Shown: positions 33,008 through 41,798, counted from the first letter of the stretch. The stretch is DNA of 46,741 nt from Sulfurimonas sp. (GCF_023228785.1 NZ_JALOAN010000017.1:1-46741), one strand, 5' to 3'. Notes: a model not told the origin generated them from the sequence alone. A program made the numbers and translations.

Positions 33008-33817
33008 ATGGATATATCAAAATACCTTGATATGGTGCTTATATATATGAGTCAGTATGGCTTAAAAGTTATAGCTGCTATACTCATTTTTTTCGTAGGA
33101 AAGTGGGCAGTTGAGAAACTTACAGCGTTAAGCAAGAGAGTTATGATAAAAGCAAAAGTAGACAATACTTTAGTTGAGTTTGCAGAGAGTATTATCTATT
33201 TTTCACTACTTGTAGTTGTAATATTGAGCTCTTTAAATGCTCTGGGGATAAATACAACCTCTTTTCTTGCAATAATTGGTGCGGCATCTTTAGCGGTTGG
33301 TTTAGCGCTTAAAGATTCACTCTCAAACATAGGTTCGGCAGTTCTTATTATAGTTTTTCGCCCGTTTAAGGTTGGAGACTTTATTGAGGCTGCTGGAGCG
33401 AGTGGAACAGTAGAAGATATAAATCTCTTCTCAACTACGATCTCACCTGCTGATAACAGAACTATTATAGTTCCAAACTCATCTATTACAAGTTCAAATA
33501 TAACTAACTTCTCAAAGAAGAGCACACGCCGTATAAGTCATACTTTTGGTATAGGTTATGGTGATGATTTAAAGCTTGCAAAAGAGACACTGATGCAGAT
33601 TATGCTAAATGATGAGAGAATTTTAAGCGAACCTGCACCTTTTGTAGCAGTTAGCGAGTTAGCAGATTCTAGTGTGAACTTTGTTTTTAGAGCATGGACA
33701 AAAACAGAAGATTACTGGGATGTCTATTTTGACACATTAGAGATAGTAAAACTAACATTTGATGAGAAAGGTATTTCTATACCGTATCCTCAACTAGATG
33801 TTCATACCCAAAAATAA
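33008..33817 (+). CDS. mscS: Small-conductance mechanosensitive channel
   Basis: 269 residues, three TM helices (about 15-38, 57-78, 85-110) and a cytoplasmic cage. TM3 carries the Ala/Gly-rich pore pattern GAASLAVGLALKDSLSNIGSA, then FRPFKVGDFIE, as in E. coli MscS (286 residues). It opens under membrane tension to release osmolytes after a sudden drop in osmolarity. The DUF481 gene follows 12 bases later and is probably co-transcribed. Confidence 0.95.
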   Translation: MDISKYLDMVLIYMSQYGLKVIAAILIFFVGKWAVEKLTALSKRVMIKAKVDNTLVEFAESIIYFSLLVVVILSSLNALGINTTSFLAIIGAASLAVGLALKDSLSNIGSAVLIIVFRPFKVGDFIEAAGASGTVEDINLFSTTISPADNRTIIVPNSSITSSNITNFSKKSTRRISHTFGIGYGDDLKLAKETLMQIMLNDERILSEPAPFVAVSELADSSVNFVFRAWTKTEDYWDVYFDTLEIVKLTFDEKGISIPYPQLDVHTQK

Positions 33818-33829
33818 AAAAGGAAAGAT

Positions 33830-34711
33830 TTGAAAAAAATAGTACTAAGTTTCATGGTAGCTAGCTCATTAATTATGGCAGATGATGTTTCACAAGAGCA
33901 GTTAAGGGCAGAAATAGCTGAGGCTAAAGCACAAAAATCAGCTATTGATGATAAGATAAAAAATTTACAAGCTAAGCTTCCACACGCAAAACTTATAGCT
34001 CGTGCAGAGCTAGGTTTTATGAAGACTCAAGGAAATACAAATACTGATACATTTAACTTAGATCTAAATGTAAAAAAAGGCTGGAGTAAAGTTCATCTTG
34101 TAGAATTTTCTTTTGATGCTCAGTATGCAACAGATGATAAGATTGAGACGAAAAACAAATATACAACAGAGTTAGGATATAACTACTCGTTAACTCAGCG
34201 ATTATCAGCGACTTATTTAGTTGGCTATAAAAAAGATAAATTTTCAGGTTATGACTATCAGTTCTATACAGGTCCGGGTCTTAAGTATGCATTTATAAAG
34301 ACACAAGATCATAAACTTAGCTTTGAGGGAAGTGTGCTTTATTCACAAGATAGCGTAGAAGATACTAAGTATGATGCAGCTGGAAACGCTATCCCTTATC
34401 CAAACCCTGACAATCTTGCAGTTGTAAAAACACAAAATGGGCAGATCAATAGATATGCAGCATATAGAATCAAAGGTATTTATGGTTGGCAGATTTTATC
34501 AAACCTAAAGTTTGATCAAGAACTCTCATATAGATCAGAGTTTGAAGATTCTAATGTTATTTTTGTTACTTCAAAAAGTGCGCTATCTAGTAAGTTTAAC
34601 TCTACTTTCTCAGCAGGTATAAGCTACAAAGTAGACTATGTAAACACTCCTCCATCAGGAAAAGAAAACACAGATAAAACTTTTACAGCTAACCTGATTA
34701 TAGATTATTAG
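33830..34711 (+). CDS. DUF481 family outer-membrane beta-barrel (YdiY-like)
   Basis: 293 residues, TTG start with AAGGAAAG directly upstream. Signal peptide (about 1-17, LIMADD), then a short coiled coil (QEQLRAEIAEAKAQKSAIDD, about 21-50), then a barrel with FMKTQGNTNTDTFNLDLNV and TLLGYKKDKFSGYDYQFYTG-like strands, ending in Tyr. The family includes salt-induced outer-membrane proteins. Coupling with MscS suggests a joint response to osmotic change (inference). Confidence 0.85.
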   Translation: MKKIVLSFMVASSLIMADDVSQEQLRAEIAEAKAQKSAIDDKIKNLQAKLPHAKLIARAELGFMKTQGNTNTDTFNLDLNVKKGWSKVHLVEFSFDAQYATDDKIETKNKYTTELGYNYSLTQRLSATYLVGYKKDKFSGYDYQFYTGPGLKYAFIKTQDHKLSFEGSVLYSQDSVEDTKYDAAGNAIPYPNPDNLAVVKTQNGQINRYAAYRIKGIYGWQILSNLKFDQELSYRSEFEDSNVIFVTSKSALSSKFNSTFSAGISYKVDYVNTPPSGKENTDKTFTANLIIDY

Positions 34712-34753
34712 TAAGGTTTTTTACTTCTGACTTTTTTGCAGCGCTAACAAGAG

Positions 34754-34923
34754 ATTCCGTGTCAAGCACGGAATGACGGTGGGGAGGGCGTCATCCTGAA
34801 CTTGATTCATCGTCATCCTGAACTTGATTCATCGTCATCCAAAACTTGATTTACCGTCATCCTGAACTTGATTTACCGTCATCCTGAACTTGATTCATCG
34901 TCATCCTGAACTTGATTCAGGAT
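34754..34923 (+). repeat. Palindrome-capped tandem array 3 (22-bp units)
   Basis: The same left cap as arrays 1 and 2 (34754-34774) and the same right cap (34903-34923), but here the interior has 22-bp units of the type CGTCATCCTGAACTTGATTCAT starting at 34789, 34811, 34833, 34855 and 34877, with a sixth starting at 34899 that forms the right cap. It lies between two convergent genes and may terminate both. The MFS stop codon is inside the right cap. Confidence 0.9.
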
Positions 34924-36052
34924 CTCTTTTAGTTTTACAACTAGATTTCACTGCTATTTGCAGTTTTTTACTCCACAGATAGATAAACCAAGATGCCAAA
35001 AGTGCGATAAAAGTCGAACTTAAAAATAGGTATCTTGGAAACAATTCATAAACATACCCAGCATATAAAGCCCCTACAAATCCGCCTAAACCATAAGTGA
35101 TACCAGAGAAGAACTGTTGAGCTAGAGCTTTATGTTTGTATAGATAAAACAAGTAACTAATAGCAGCAGAGTGAAATAGTGCAAAACTAAGAGCGTGAAG
35201 AAGTTGAGATAAAAAGAGCATCACAAGGTTTTGCGGAAATAGAAATAGTAAAAACCATCTTATCGCAGTTGCAAAGGTTGTGATCTTTAAGATCAAAAGT
35301 AGGTTTTGACGCAAAAACCCACCTTGATAATAGAGCATAATTATCTCCGCAACTACGCCAAAAGTCCAAAGATATATAGTCATATCCAAAGAGATCCCAT
35401 GATTTGTCTCATAGATAGTAAAAAAGTTGTAAAAGGGACCAAAACTAACCTGCATAAGTGTTAGTCCTAGCCATAGTTTCCAATCGGCTAAAAGGTTTAT
35501 ATCGTTTGTTTGTTGTTTATGTCCTTTTGGATCTGTTGATGCGCTTCTAGCTATGATAAACGCCACAATAGCCGTTAAAGACGTAAAAAGTAACAAATAA
35601 TTTAGCGCAATTTGCGCAGAACTCAAATACCTAACTAAGACAAGTGCCACAAGAATAAAACCTATAGATCCAAAGAGTCTGATCTTTCCATAACTCTCTT
35701 TTTTCATGGTCTCTAGAGAAATAACTTCAACAAAAGGAAGAATAACGCTAAGCCCCATGCCAAGACCTATATTTGAGAGCAAAAGTCCATAAAAAGTATC
35801 TACACAAAAATAAAAAGAGATGCTACTTGCGAGCATTATAAGTATGGCTAGATTAAATGTTTTGTTGTTTAGTTTTAAACCTTTGACAAAAGCGAAAGGG
35901 AGTAAAAATCTAACAAGAGGACCAGCTGCAAATATGATACCTATCTCACTAGCACTATAGCCAAGCATCGAGAGAACTTTAGGCAAGAATATAATATATA
36001 CTCCAATAATTGCAAAGTATAAAAAGTAAAATAAAGAGAGAATAAATTGCAT
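34901..36052 (-). CDS. MFS transporter, MFS_1-like / HcaT-like
   Basis: 383 residues, 12 TM helices. N-terminal FYFLYFAIIGVYIIFLPKVL and GYSASEIGIIFAAGPLVR, plus SYGKIRLFGSIGFILVA after TM4, match the MFS_1-like subfamily (HcaT, nucleoside-permease-like proteins). Substrate unknown. The last residues (RDPESSSG) and the stop are read from the right cap of repeat array 3, so the original C-terminus has been replaced or shortened. Divergent from the CetB-like gene. Confidence 0.85.
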   Translation of the reverse strand: MQFILSLFYFLYFAIIGVYIIFLPKVLSMLGYSASEIGIIFAAGPLVRFLLPFAFVKGLKLNNKTFNLAILIMLASSISFYFCVDTFYGLLLSNIGLGMGLSVILPFVEVISLETMKKESYGKIRLFGSIGFILVALVLVRYLSSAQIALNYLLLFTSLTAIVAFIIARSASTDPKGHKQQTNDINLLADWKLWLGLTLMQVSFGPFYNFFTIYETNHGISLDMTIYLWTFGVVAEIIMLYYQGGFLRQNLLLILKITTFATAIRWFLLFLFPQNLVMLFLSQLLHALSFALFHSAAISYLFYLYKHKALAQQFFSGITYGLGGFVGALYAGYVYELFPRYLFLSSTFIALLASWFIYLWSKKLQIAVKSSCKTKRDPESSSG

Positions 36053-36104
36053 TTTTTAGAGTCGTTTCTTGATTGGGATTAAACATTATATCAAAGATGT
36101 GTGT

Positions 36105-36110
36105 TATAAT
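36105..36110 (+). promoter_or_regulatory. -10 box of the cetB-cetA pair
   Basis: TATAAT in GTGTGTTATAATGAT, 49 bases before the ATG, with CGGAGAG as ribosome site. Confidence 0.45.
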
Positions 36111-36159
36111 GATTTAGAAAAAGTATGCCACAAAATAACACAAAACGGAGAGACATTTT

Positions 36160-36645
36160 ATGACAAGAGAGTTACAAGAAGATGATTTTATTGTCTCTAA
36201 AACAGATTTAAAAGGTCGTTTGACCTATACGAATAAGATATTTATAGATATGTCTGAGTACCGCGAATCAGAATTGTTGGCAAAGCCTCATAATATTTTA
36301 AGACATCCTGATATGCCAAAGGCTATTTTTAAGTATTTGTGGGAAACAATCGTTCAAAAAAAAGAGGTCTTCGCTTTTATAGTCAATAAAACAAAAAACA
36401 ATAATGACTACTGGGTATTTGCCAATGTTACGGCATCTACTGATACAAAAGGCAATATCATAGGTTACTATTCAGTAAGAAGAAAACCAAATCCAGAAGC
36501 TCTTGAAATTATTATCCCACTATATAAAAAGATGATAGAAATTGAGAAAAATAGTGGTGTTGATGCTTCATTTAAAGTTTTAACTGACATATGTAAAGAA
36601 AAAGGAGTAAGCTACGATGAATATATCATCTCTCTTCAAGGATAA
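36160..36645 (+). CDS. PAS-domain energy-taxis sensor (CetB-like)
   Basis: 161 residues, mainly one PAS domain (about 8-118) of the Aer/CetB type: DLKGRLTYTNKIF, then RHPDMPKAIFKYLWETI, then KNNNDYWVFANVTAS. It lacks its own signalling domain. In Campylobacter, CetB binds FAD and passes redox information to CetA, a membrane receptor encoded separately. Here the receptor gene overlaps it by 29 nt in the same strand, which is strong support. The C-terminal helix (about 125-160) may contact the receptor. Confidence 0.85.
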   Translation: MTRELQEDDFIVSKTDLKGRLTYTNKIFIDMSEYRESELLAKPHNILRHPDMPKAIFKYLWETIVQKKEVFAFIVNKTKNNNDYWVFANVTASTDTKGNIIGYYSVRRKPNPEALEIIIPLYKKMIEIEKNSGVDASFKVLTDICKEKGVSYDEYIISLQG

Positions 36646-38050
36646 TAGAACTATATTATTGTTTGTCGCACTAATTTGTGTGGTTATTTATGCTTTGGTT
36701 ATATCTGAGTTCATTTTGGCTGGGATTGTGATTTTTGCTCTTATTGTAGCGGCAATTATTCCTGCAGGAAGCTCTAAAGAACCTACTGATGCACTTGGGT
36801 TAAATATGCAAAGAGTTTTAAAAAGTGCGGCTCTTGGTAATTTAGAAGATAGAGTAACAAATATTCCAGATGACAACTCTTCACTATCTGCTAGAGCATG
36901 GGCTTTAAATGATGTTCTAGATCAGCTTGAAGCATTTATGAGAGATACTAAGACAACGATAGAAAATGCTTCTCTTGGAAAAACTTATAGAAGAACCTAT
37001 CCAAGAGGTTTACATGGGATATTTAACACTACTTCTAAGAGCTTAAATGTTGCGATAACTTCTATAGCTAATGGTTATGAGACAAAAATAAGAGGAGAAT
37101 TAGCGCAAAAACTAAGCACGTTAGGTGGTGGAATTAGTTCTGGGTTAAATGTTATACAAGAAGATATAAACACTTCTCAAGTAGATGCAAATGAGATAGC
37201 TGAGGTGGCTCATAAAACTGCACAAGAATCTTCAAAAAGTCTTACAAGTGTTGTAGATATTGGTCAAAGACTTAGTGGACTCTTAGAGTTAATTGGCTCA
37301 AGTCATGAAGGAATTGTTAGTCTTGAGAATCGTTCAAAAGAGATCTCAGAAGTTGTTCGTCTTATAAAAGATATAGCAGACCAAACAAACTTATTAGCCC
37401 TCAATGCTGCCATAGAAGCTGCTCGTGCAGGTGAACATGGACGAGGTTTTGCAGTTGTTGCTGATGAGGTAAGAAAACTTGCCGAGAGAACTCAAAAAGC
37501 TACAAATGAGATAGAGATAAATATTTCAACCTTACAACAAGATGCAAATGATATGCGAGTAAATTCTGATAATATCTCACAAATTGCACAAGATTCTAAT
37601 GATGTTATACATGAATTTGAGGGAACATTTACAGAGCTTAACTCTTTAGCTAAACTCTCATCCTCATCAGCTGTTAAGATTCAAAATCGTCTCTTTACAA
37701 CACTGGTTAAAGTTGACCATATTATCTTTAAATCAAATGCTTACTCAACTGTACTTGAATCTGATAAAACAAGAGTTTTTGCAGATCATAAAAATTGTCG
37801 TATGGGTAAATGGTATGCGCAAACAGGAGAAGAGAGATTTGGACATACTAAAGCGTTTAGAGAGATGGAAGCGCCTCACGCATTAGTTCATGAATCGGTC
37901 TTTAAAAACCTAGAGTTTGTTAAAAATGGCACAACTCTAAAGTTTGACAATCCTAAGACTATCTTGAAAAACTTTGAAGCCATGGAAGAAGCATCTGAAA
38001 AGCTCTACAGTAAGCTTAACAATATGATAGAAGAGTTTTATGAGAAATAG
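36617..38050 (+). CDS. CetA-like chemoreceptor with C-terminal CZB zinc domain
   Basis: 477 residues. Two close TM helices (about 12-31 and 33-50) form a hairpin with almost no periplasmic loop, as in CetA. A HAMP-like region (about 60-155) follows. The signalling tip reads ADQTNLLALNAAIEAARAGE (about 254-273). The CZB domain at the end has H368, C394, H421 and H425, the 3His/1Cys zinc site. It should relay redox signals from the overlapping PAS protein to CheA/CheW and, through CZB, respond to zinc or oxidants. AAGGAG (36602-36607) sets the start inside the PAS gene. Confidence 0.9.
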   Translation: MNISSLFKDNRTILLFVALICVVIYALVISEFILAGIVIFALIVAAIIPAGSSKEPTDALGLNMQRVLKSAALGNLEDRVTNIPDDNSSLSARAWALNDVLDQLEAFMRDTKTTIENASLGKTYRRTYPRGLHGIFNTTSKSLNVAITSIANGYETKIRGELAQKLSTLGGGISSGLNVIQEDINTSQVDANEIAEVAHKTAQESSKSLTSVVDIGQRLSGLLELIGSSHEGIVSLENRSKEISEVVRLIKDIADQTNLLALNAAIEAARAGEHGRGFAVVADEVRKLAERTQKATNEIEINISTLQQDANDMRVNSDNISQIAQDSNDVIHEFEGTFTELNSLAKLSSSSAVKIQNRLFTTLVKVDHIIFKSNAYSTVLESDKTRVFADHKNCRMGKWYAQTGEERFGHTKAFREMEAPHALVHESVFKNLEFVKNGTTLKFDNPKTILKNFEAMEEASEKLYSKLNNMIEEFYEK

Positions 38051-38082
38051 TTGATATTTACTTTATGTTAACTTATAATAAA

Positions 38083-38088
38083 TATAAT
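38083..38088 (+). promoter_or_regulatory. -10 box of the candidate small RNA
   Basis: TATAAT, with another TATAAT at 38074-38079. The 3' box would start a transcript close to 38095, exactly at the first arm of a hairpin. It sits 32 bases after the CetA-like stop codon. Confidence 0.45.
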
Positions 38089-38094
38089 CTCAAA

Positions 38095-38195
38095 TCTCAA
38101 TTGTGTTTCCCCCTTTCATAATCGAGACAAAGAATCCTATAAATTTTATAAACAGACTAAGGTTACTTCCCCTTTTTTCCCTTAGTCTGTTTTCT
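38095..38195 (+). ncRNA. Candidate small RNA with two C-rich hairpin loops
   Basis: About 100 nt between two genes. Hairpin 1: TCTCAATT (38095-38102) pairs with AATCGAGA (38120-38127), one mismatch, and its loop holds TTTCCCCCTTTC. An AT-rich linker follows. Hairpin 2: AACAGACTAAG (38151-38161) pairs perfectly with CTTAGTCTGTT (38181-38191); its 19-base loop holds CTTCCCCTTTTTTCC, and T-rich sequence follows. Hairpin 2 is terminator-like. Loops of this kind can pair with ribosome-binding sites or G-rich leaders, as the C/U-rich terminator loop of Helicobacter RepG does with the tlpB leader. It could instead be a leader of the downstream gene. Confidence 0.5.
38151..38195 (+). terminator. Terminator hairpin with a 19-base C/U-rich loop
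   Basis: Perfect 11-bp stem (38151-38161 with 38181-38191) followed by TTCTTTA. It would end transcripts of the CetA-like gene and of the small RNA proposed at 38095. The loop is unusually long and free of purines apart from its first bases. Confidence 0.6.
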
Positions 38196-38213
38196 TTATG
38201 ATAAACTTCTAAC

Positions 38214-39713
38214 ATGATAATCCTAACAACACTAAACTCAAGATATACTCACAGTTCATTTGGTCTAAGATACCTTTACGCTAACTTAAAAGAGTTACGC
38301 GATGATGCAAAAATTGTTGAGTTTAGCATAAATGATGCTCTGCAAACCATAGCTGAAAAACTACTCTTACACTCTCCAAAAATCATAGGTATTGGTGTCT
38401 ATATCTGGAATGCTAAAGAAGTTCATGAGTTAGTGAGTATTATAAAAAAAGTCTCGCCCGAGATCAAAGTAATCCTCGGAGGACCAGAAGTCACTCATGA
38501 ACCTTTTCGTGTTAACTTTGATGCGGCTGACTTTATTATTCAAGGCGAGGGAGATTTTGCCTTTTACAAACTTTGCAGAGATATAATTGACAACAAAGCA
38601 TCTCAAAGAGTTATAAAGATGGCTCTACCCTCACTAAAAGATGTTTGTCTTCCTTATGAGTACTATACAGATGATGATATAAAAAACCGTTACCTTTATG
38701 TAGAGATCTCAAGAGGATGTCCTTTTGAGTGCGAATTTTGTCTCTCCTCTATGGATGAGAGGGTTCGTGCTTTTGACCTTGAAGCTGTGATGTTAGAGTT
38801 TGAAAAACTTTGGCAAAGAGGTGCTAGAGCTTTTAAATTTGTAGATAGAACTTTTAACCTAAATATGAAGAGTGCAAACGCAATCTTAGACTTTTTTTTA
38901 GCAAAAGATGAGCCTTATTTTGCACACTTTGAAGTTATACCTGATCATTTTCCCTCATCTATAAAAGAGAAGATCAAGCTCTTTAGCAAAGGTGCTTTGC
39001 AACTTGAGATTGGCATACAAACGCTAAATACTCAAGTGGCAAAAAACATCTCAAGACAACTAAAACTAGATAAGATAAAAGAGAATATCTCTTTTTTAGA
39101 ACATGAGACAGATGCTCACATCCATCTAGATCTTATAGTTGGACTACCTGGTGAGAGCTTGGAGAGTTTTGGGGCAAATCTTGATGAGTTAGTCTCTCTT
39201 AGTAGTTGTGAGATACAGATAGGCATACTTAAAAAACTCTCTGGAACCTTTATAAATAGGCATGACATAGAGCATGGAATGGTTTATAGCGACATTCCGC
39301 CATACGACATACTTAAAAATAATAATCTTACGTTTATAGATATCCAAATCATGAAAAGATTTGCTAGATTTTGGGATCTACTTTATAATAGTTCAAATTT
39401 TAAAGAGAGTGTAAAACTTCTTTGGATGGACACAAATGAGGTCTTTAGAAGTTTTTATAACTTTAGTTCGTGGATCTACACTCAAACAGATTCTACTTAC
39501 AAGATCTCGCTTGAGAGGCAAGGTGAACTACTTTTTTCATATCTTAAAGATGAAAAAAAGTTGGGCGCTGAACTGATAGCAACTTCTATGATAAAAGATA
39601 TGATGAAGTTAAAAGGACGAGCTATGCCAACTTACTTAAAACATTATGCAAAAGAACAGAGTGTAGATGCTAAAGAGGGAACAGCTGGGTTTAACAAGAG
39701 GCAAAATAGATAA
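38214..39713 (+). CDS. B12-binding radical SAM protein, DUF4080 family
   Basis: 499 residues. An N-terminal cobalamin-binding-type domain (about 1-135; IIGIGVYIWNAKEV, VILGGPEVTHEP) precedes a radical SAM domain with RGCPFECEFC (C169, C173, C176). The C-terminal ~130 residues match the DUF4080 tail. The family is common in Campylobacterota and Firmicutes, and its substrate is unknown. No good ribosome site precedes the ATG. TATGAT at about 38197-38202 could be a -10 with an extremely short leader. Confidence 0.85.
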   Translation: MIILTTLNSRYTHSSFGLRYLYANLKELRDDAKIVEFSINDALQTIAEKLLLHSPKIIGIGVYIWNAKEVHELVSIIKKVSPEIKVILGGPEVTHEPFRVNFDAADFIIQGEGDFAFYKLCRDIIDNKASQRVIKMALPSLKDVCLPYEYYTDDDIKNRYLYVEISRGCPFECEFCLSSMDERVRAFDLEAVMLEFEKLWQRGARAFKFVDRTFNLNMKSANAILDFFLAKDEPYFAHFEVIPDHFPSSIKEKIKLFSKGALQLEIGIQTLNTQVAKNISRQLKLDKIKENISFLEHETDAHIHLDLIVGLPGESLESFGANLDELVSLSSCEIQIGILKKLSGTFINRHDIEHGMVYSDIPPYDILKNNNLTFIDIQIMKRFARFWDLLYNSSNFKESVKLLWMDTNEVFRSFYNFSSWIYTQTDSTYKISLERQGELLFSYLKDEKKLGAELIATSMIKDMMKLKGRAMPTYLKHYAKEQSVDAKEGTAGFNKRQNR

Positions 39714-39764
39714 ACTATTGACACTATAGTTATTTTACTTCCTTTACATTAAGTATTTCATTTG

Positions 39765-39770
39765 TATAAT
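39765..39770 (+). promoter_or_regulatory. -10 box of the 39804 chemoreceptor
   Basis: TATAAT, 33 bases before the ATG at 39804, with AAGGG as ribosome site. It lies inside the open frame upstream of that ATG, so a more upstream start (TTG 39762) is ruled out. Confidence 0.5.
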
Positions 39771-39803
39771 TCTAAAACAATTAAGAACAGCAAGGGTAAC
39801 AAT

Positions 39804-41798
39804 ATGTCTACGATTAGTTTAAGCAAGCAGATAAGTATAGGATTCGCAATTATCCTAGGGGCAATGGTCATTATGGGAATGATTGCCATTGGTAGTATGT
39901 CGAGTGCCATTAGTAACTCAGAAAAACTCAATAATGAGTATATCGCAGAAGTTGGTCTTGCTACATCTTTGGAGAGAAACTATGCAAAAGCTCGCATTGA
40001 TATAGTAAAATTTCTCTATTCTGAAGATATGGAGATTATAAAAGGTGCACAAAAGCACGTTTTAAATGTATATGAAAAATTAAATGAACTCAAAGAATTC
40101 TCTAAAAAATACCCTAACTTAAAAGTTTTGGCAAAGGAACTTCCACTTATTGAATCAGGGATTAATAACTATAAATCATATACACAAGAAGTTGAAACTC
40201 TTATTGTAAAGAAAAAAGAGCTCGAAAAAGAACTAGATATAAAGGCAAGTAGTTTTACTAAACATGCTCAACTAGTACTAAAAAACCAACAAAAGCAGAT
40301 GAGAAAATCGGCTCAAACTAAAGTAGAGACGCCACTACGCACAGAAAGACTTTTTATATCTTATGACGCGCTCATTCGTGGCTTAGAACTTCGTTTAGAG
40401 AACTTTAGAGCAAGTGCTCGTGGTGACGCAACTATTTTAGAAAACGCACTTAAAGATTTTGAAAAAGTGTTGGCTCCCATCCAAGCACTTCGTAAAGATG
40501 CAAGAAACGCAAAAAATATAGAATCATTTAAAATATTTGAAGAAGCTACTATCGCTTATAAAGATAATCTTCAAGAGATAATGACAATAAATCTTCAAAT
40601 TGAGTCAATTAAAGAAAAAACAGTGCAGTCTGCTCTTAGCACTCTTCCTTTGATAGAAGAAGTAAGTCTTGCAGGGTTCAACGCTACAAAACGAATGGCA
40701 CAAGACAGCATAGATGATTTAAATGGTTCAGAATCTATGATGATTTTTATTTTAATTATTGCTATTGTGATTAGTTTGGGTGTTGCTTGGTATATAATCA
40801 CAGTAGGCATAAATAAACCATTGAATAAGTTTAAAGAAGCTATGTTGAAAATTGCAAATGAGCATAATTTAACTATTAAAGTTGATACAGATGCACCAAC
40901 AGAGATCCATGACATAGCGGTTAGTTTCAATAACTTTACACACCAACTTCATGATCTCATTGACAACACAAAACGCTCTTCAAATGAAAATGCATCAATC
41001 GCACATGAACTCTCTACTACAGCTCTAGGCGTTGGAGGAAATGTTGAGAAATCAGTAGTAGTTACGCAAGAAGCAAACCAAAGAGCATCGCAAATCAAAG
41101 AGGAGATACGAACTTCTATAACAGACGCTCAAAAGAGTAAAAAAGAGATAATCAGAGCAAATGAAAACCTAAATACTGCGCGTAATGAGATGAAGGCAAT
41201 GAACGCAAAAGTTCAAGAAACTGCACAAACAGAAGTTGAACTATCTCATAAAATGACTACTCTTTCTCACGATGCAAATGAAGTGAAAAACATACTAGAA
41301 GTTATAGGCGATATTGCAGATCAAACAAACCTACTTGCACTAAACGCTGCTATTGAAGCAGCACGAGCTGGTGAACATGGACGTGGCTTTGCAGTTGTTG
41401 CTGATGAAGTCCGTAAACTTGCAGAGAGAACTCAAAAATCACTAGTAGAGATCAACGCAAGTATAAGTGTAATAGTTCAGTCTATCCTTGAAGCAAGTAC
41501 ACAAATAAGTGATAATTCAGAAGATATTCAAGCCCTAGCTACATCTGCATCTGAAGTTGAGATAAAGATAAATGAAAGCGTTTCTATTGTAAATCTAGCA
41601 GTTATTGCTAATGATAAAACAGTGAGTGATTTTGAATCTACGGGTAAAAATGTTGAAGACATATCGCAAAAAGTCTCTACTATTAATGAGATCTCAATTG
41701 TAAACGCTAGAAATGTTGAAGAGATAGCCGCAGCAGCTGAACATCTTAACAATATGACAGAAGAGCTCAATAATAAACTAGAAATATTTAGATCTTAA
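39804..41798 (+). CDS. Methyl-accepting chemotaxis protein with long helical sensor
   Basis: 664 residues from ATG 39804 (AAGGG at 39792-39796 upstream; the promoter lies in the frame extension). TM1 is at about 10-32, then a ~270-residue all-helical periplasmic domain resembling the helical bimodular (HBM) type, TM2 (about 310-332), HAMP, and a methyl-accepting domain with ADQTNLLALNAAIEAARAGE. No CZB domain. HBM receptors often sense organic acids, but the ligand here is unknown. Part of its tip is nearly identical in DNA to that of the receptor at 44726. Confidence 0.9.
   Translation: MSTISLSKQISIGFAIILGAMVIMGMIAIGSMSSAISNSEKLNNEYIAEVGLATSLERNYAKARIDIVKFLYSEDMEIIKGAQKHVLNVYEKLNELKEFSKKYPNLKVLAKELPLIESGINNYKSYTQEVETLIVKKKELEKELDIKASSFTKHAQLVLKNQQKQMRKSAQTKVETPLRTERLFISYDALIRGLELRLENFRASARGDATILENALKDFEKVLAPIQALRKDARNAKNIESFKIFEEATIAYKDNLQEIMTINLQIESIKEKTVQSALSTLPLIEEVSLAGFNATKRMAQDSIDDLNGSESMMIFILIIAIVISLGVAWYIITVGINKPLNKFKEAMLKIANEHNLTIKVDTDAPTEIHDIAVSFNNFTHQLHDLIDNTKRSSNENASIAHELSTTALGVGGNVEKSVVVTQEANQRASQIKEEIRTSITDAQKSKKEIIRANENLNTARNEMKAMNAKVQETAQTEVELSHKMTTLSHDANEVKNILEVIGDIADQTNLLALNAAIEAARAGEHGRGFAVVADEVRKLAERTQKSLVEINASISVIVQSILEASTQISDNSEDIQALATSASEVEIKINESVSIVNLAVIANDKTVSDFESTGKNVEDISQKVSTINEISIVNARNVEEIAAAAEHLNNMTEELNNKLEIFRS

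Noticed and set aside
34754..34923. Second CRISPR-like array
   Set aside because: 22-bp units are directly adjacent with no spacers, and the caps are the same as in the other two elements.
39762..39803. Extended N-terminus of the chemoreceptor (TTG start)
   Set aside because: It would cover the -10 box. ATG 39804 has AAGGG and gives the normal start before TM1.
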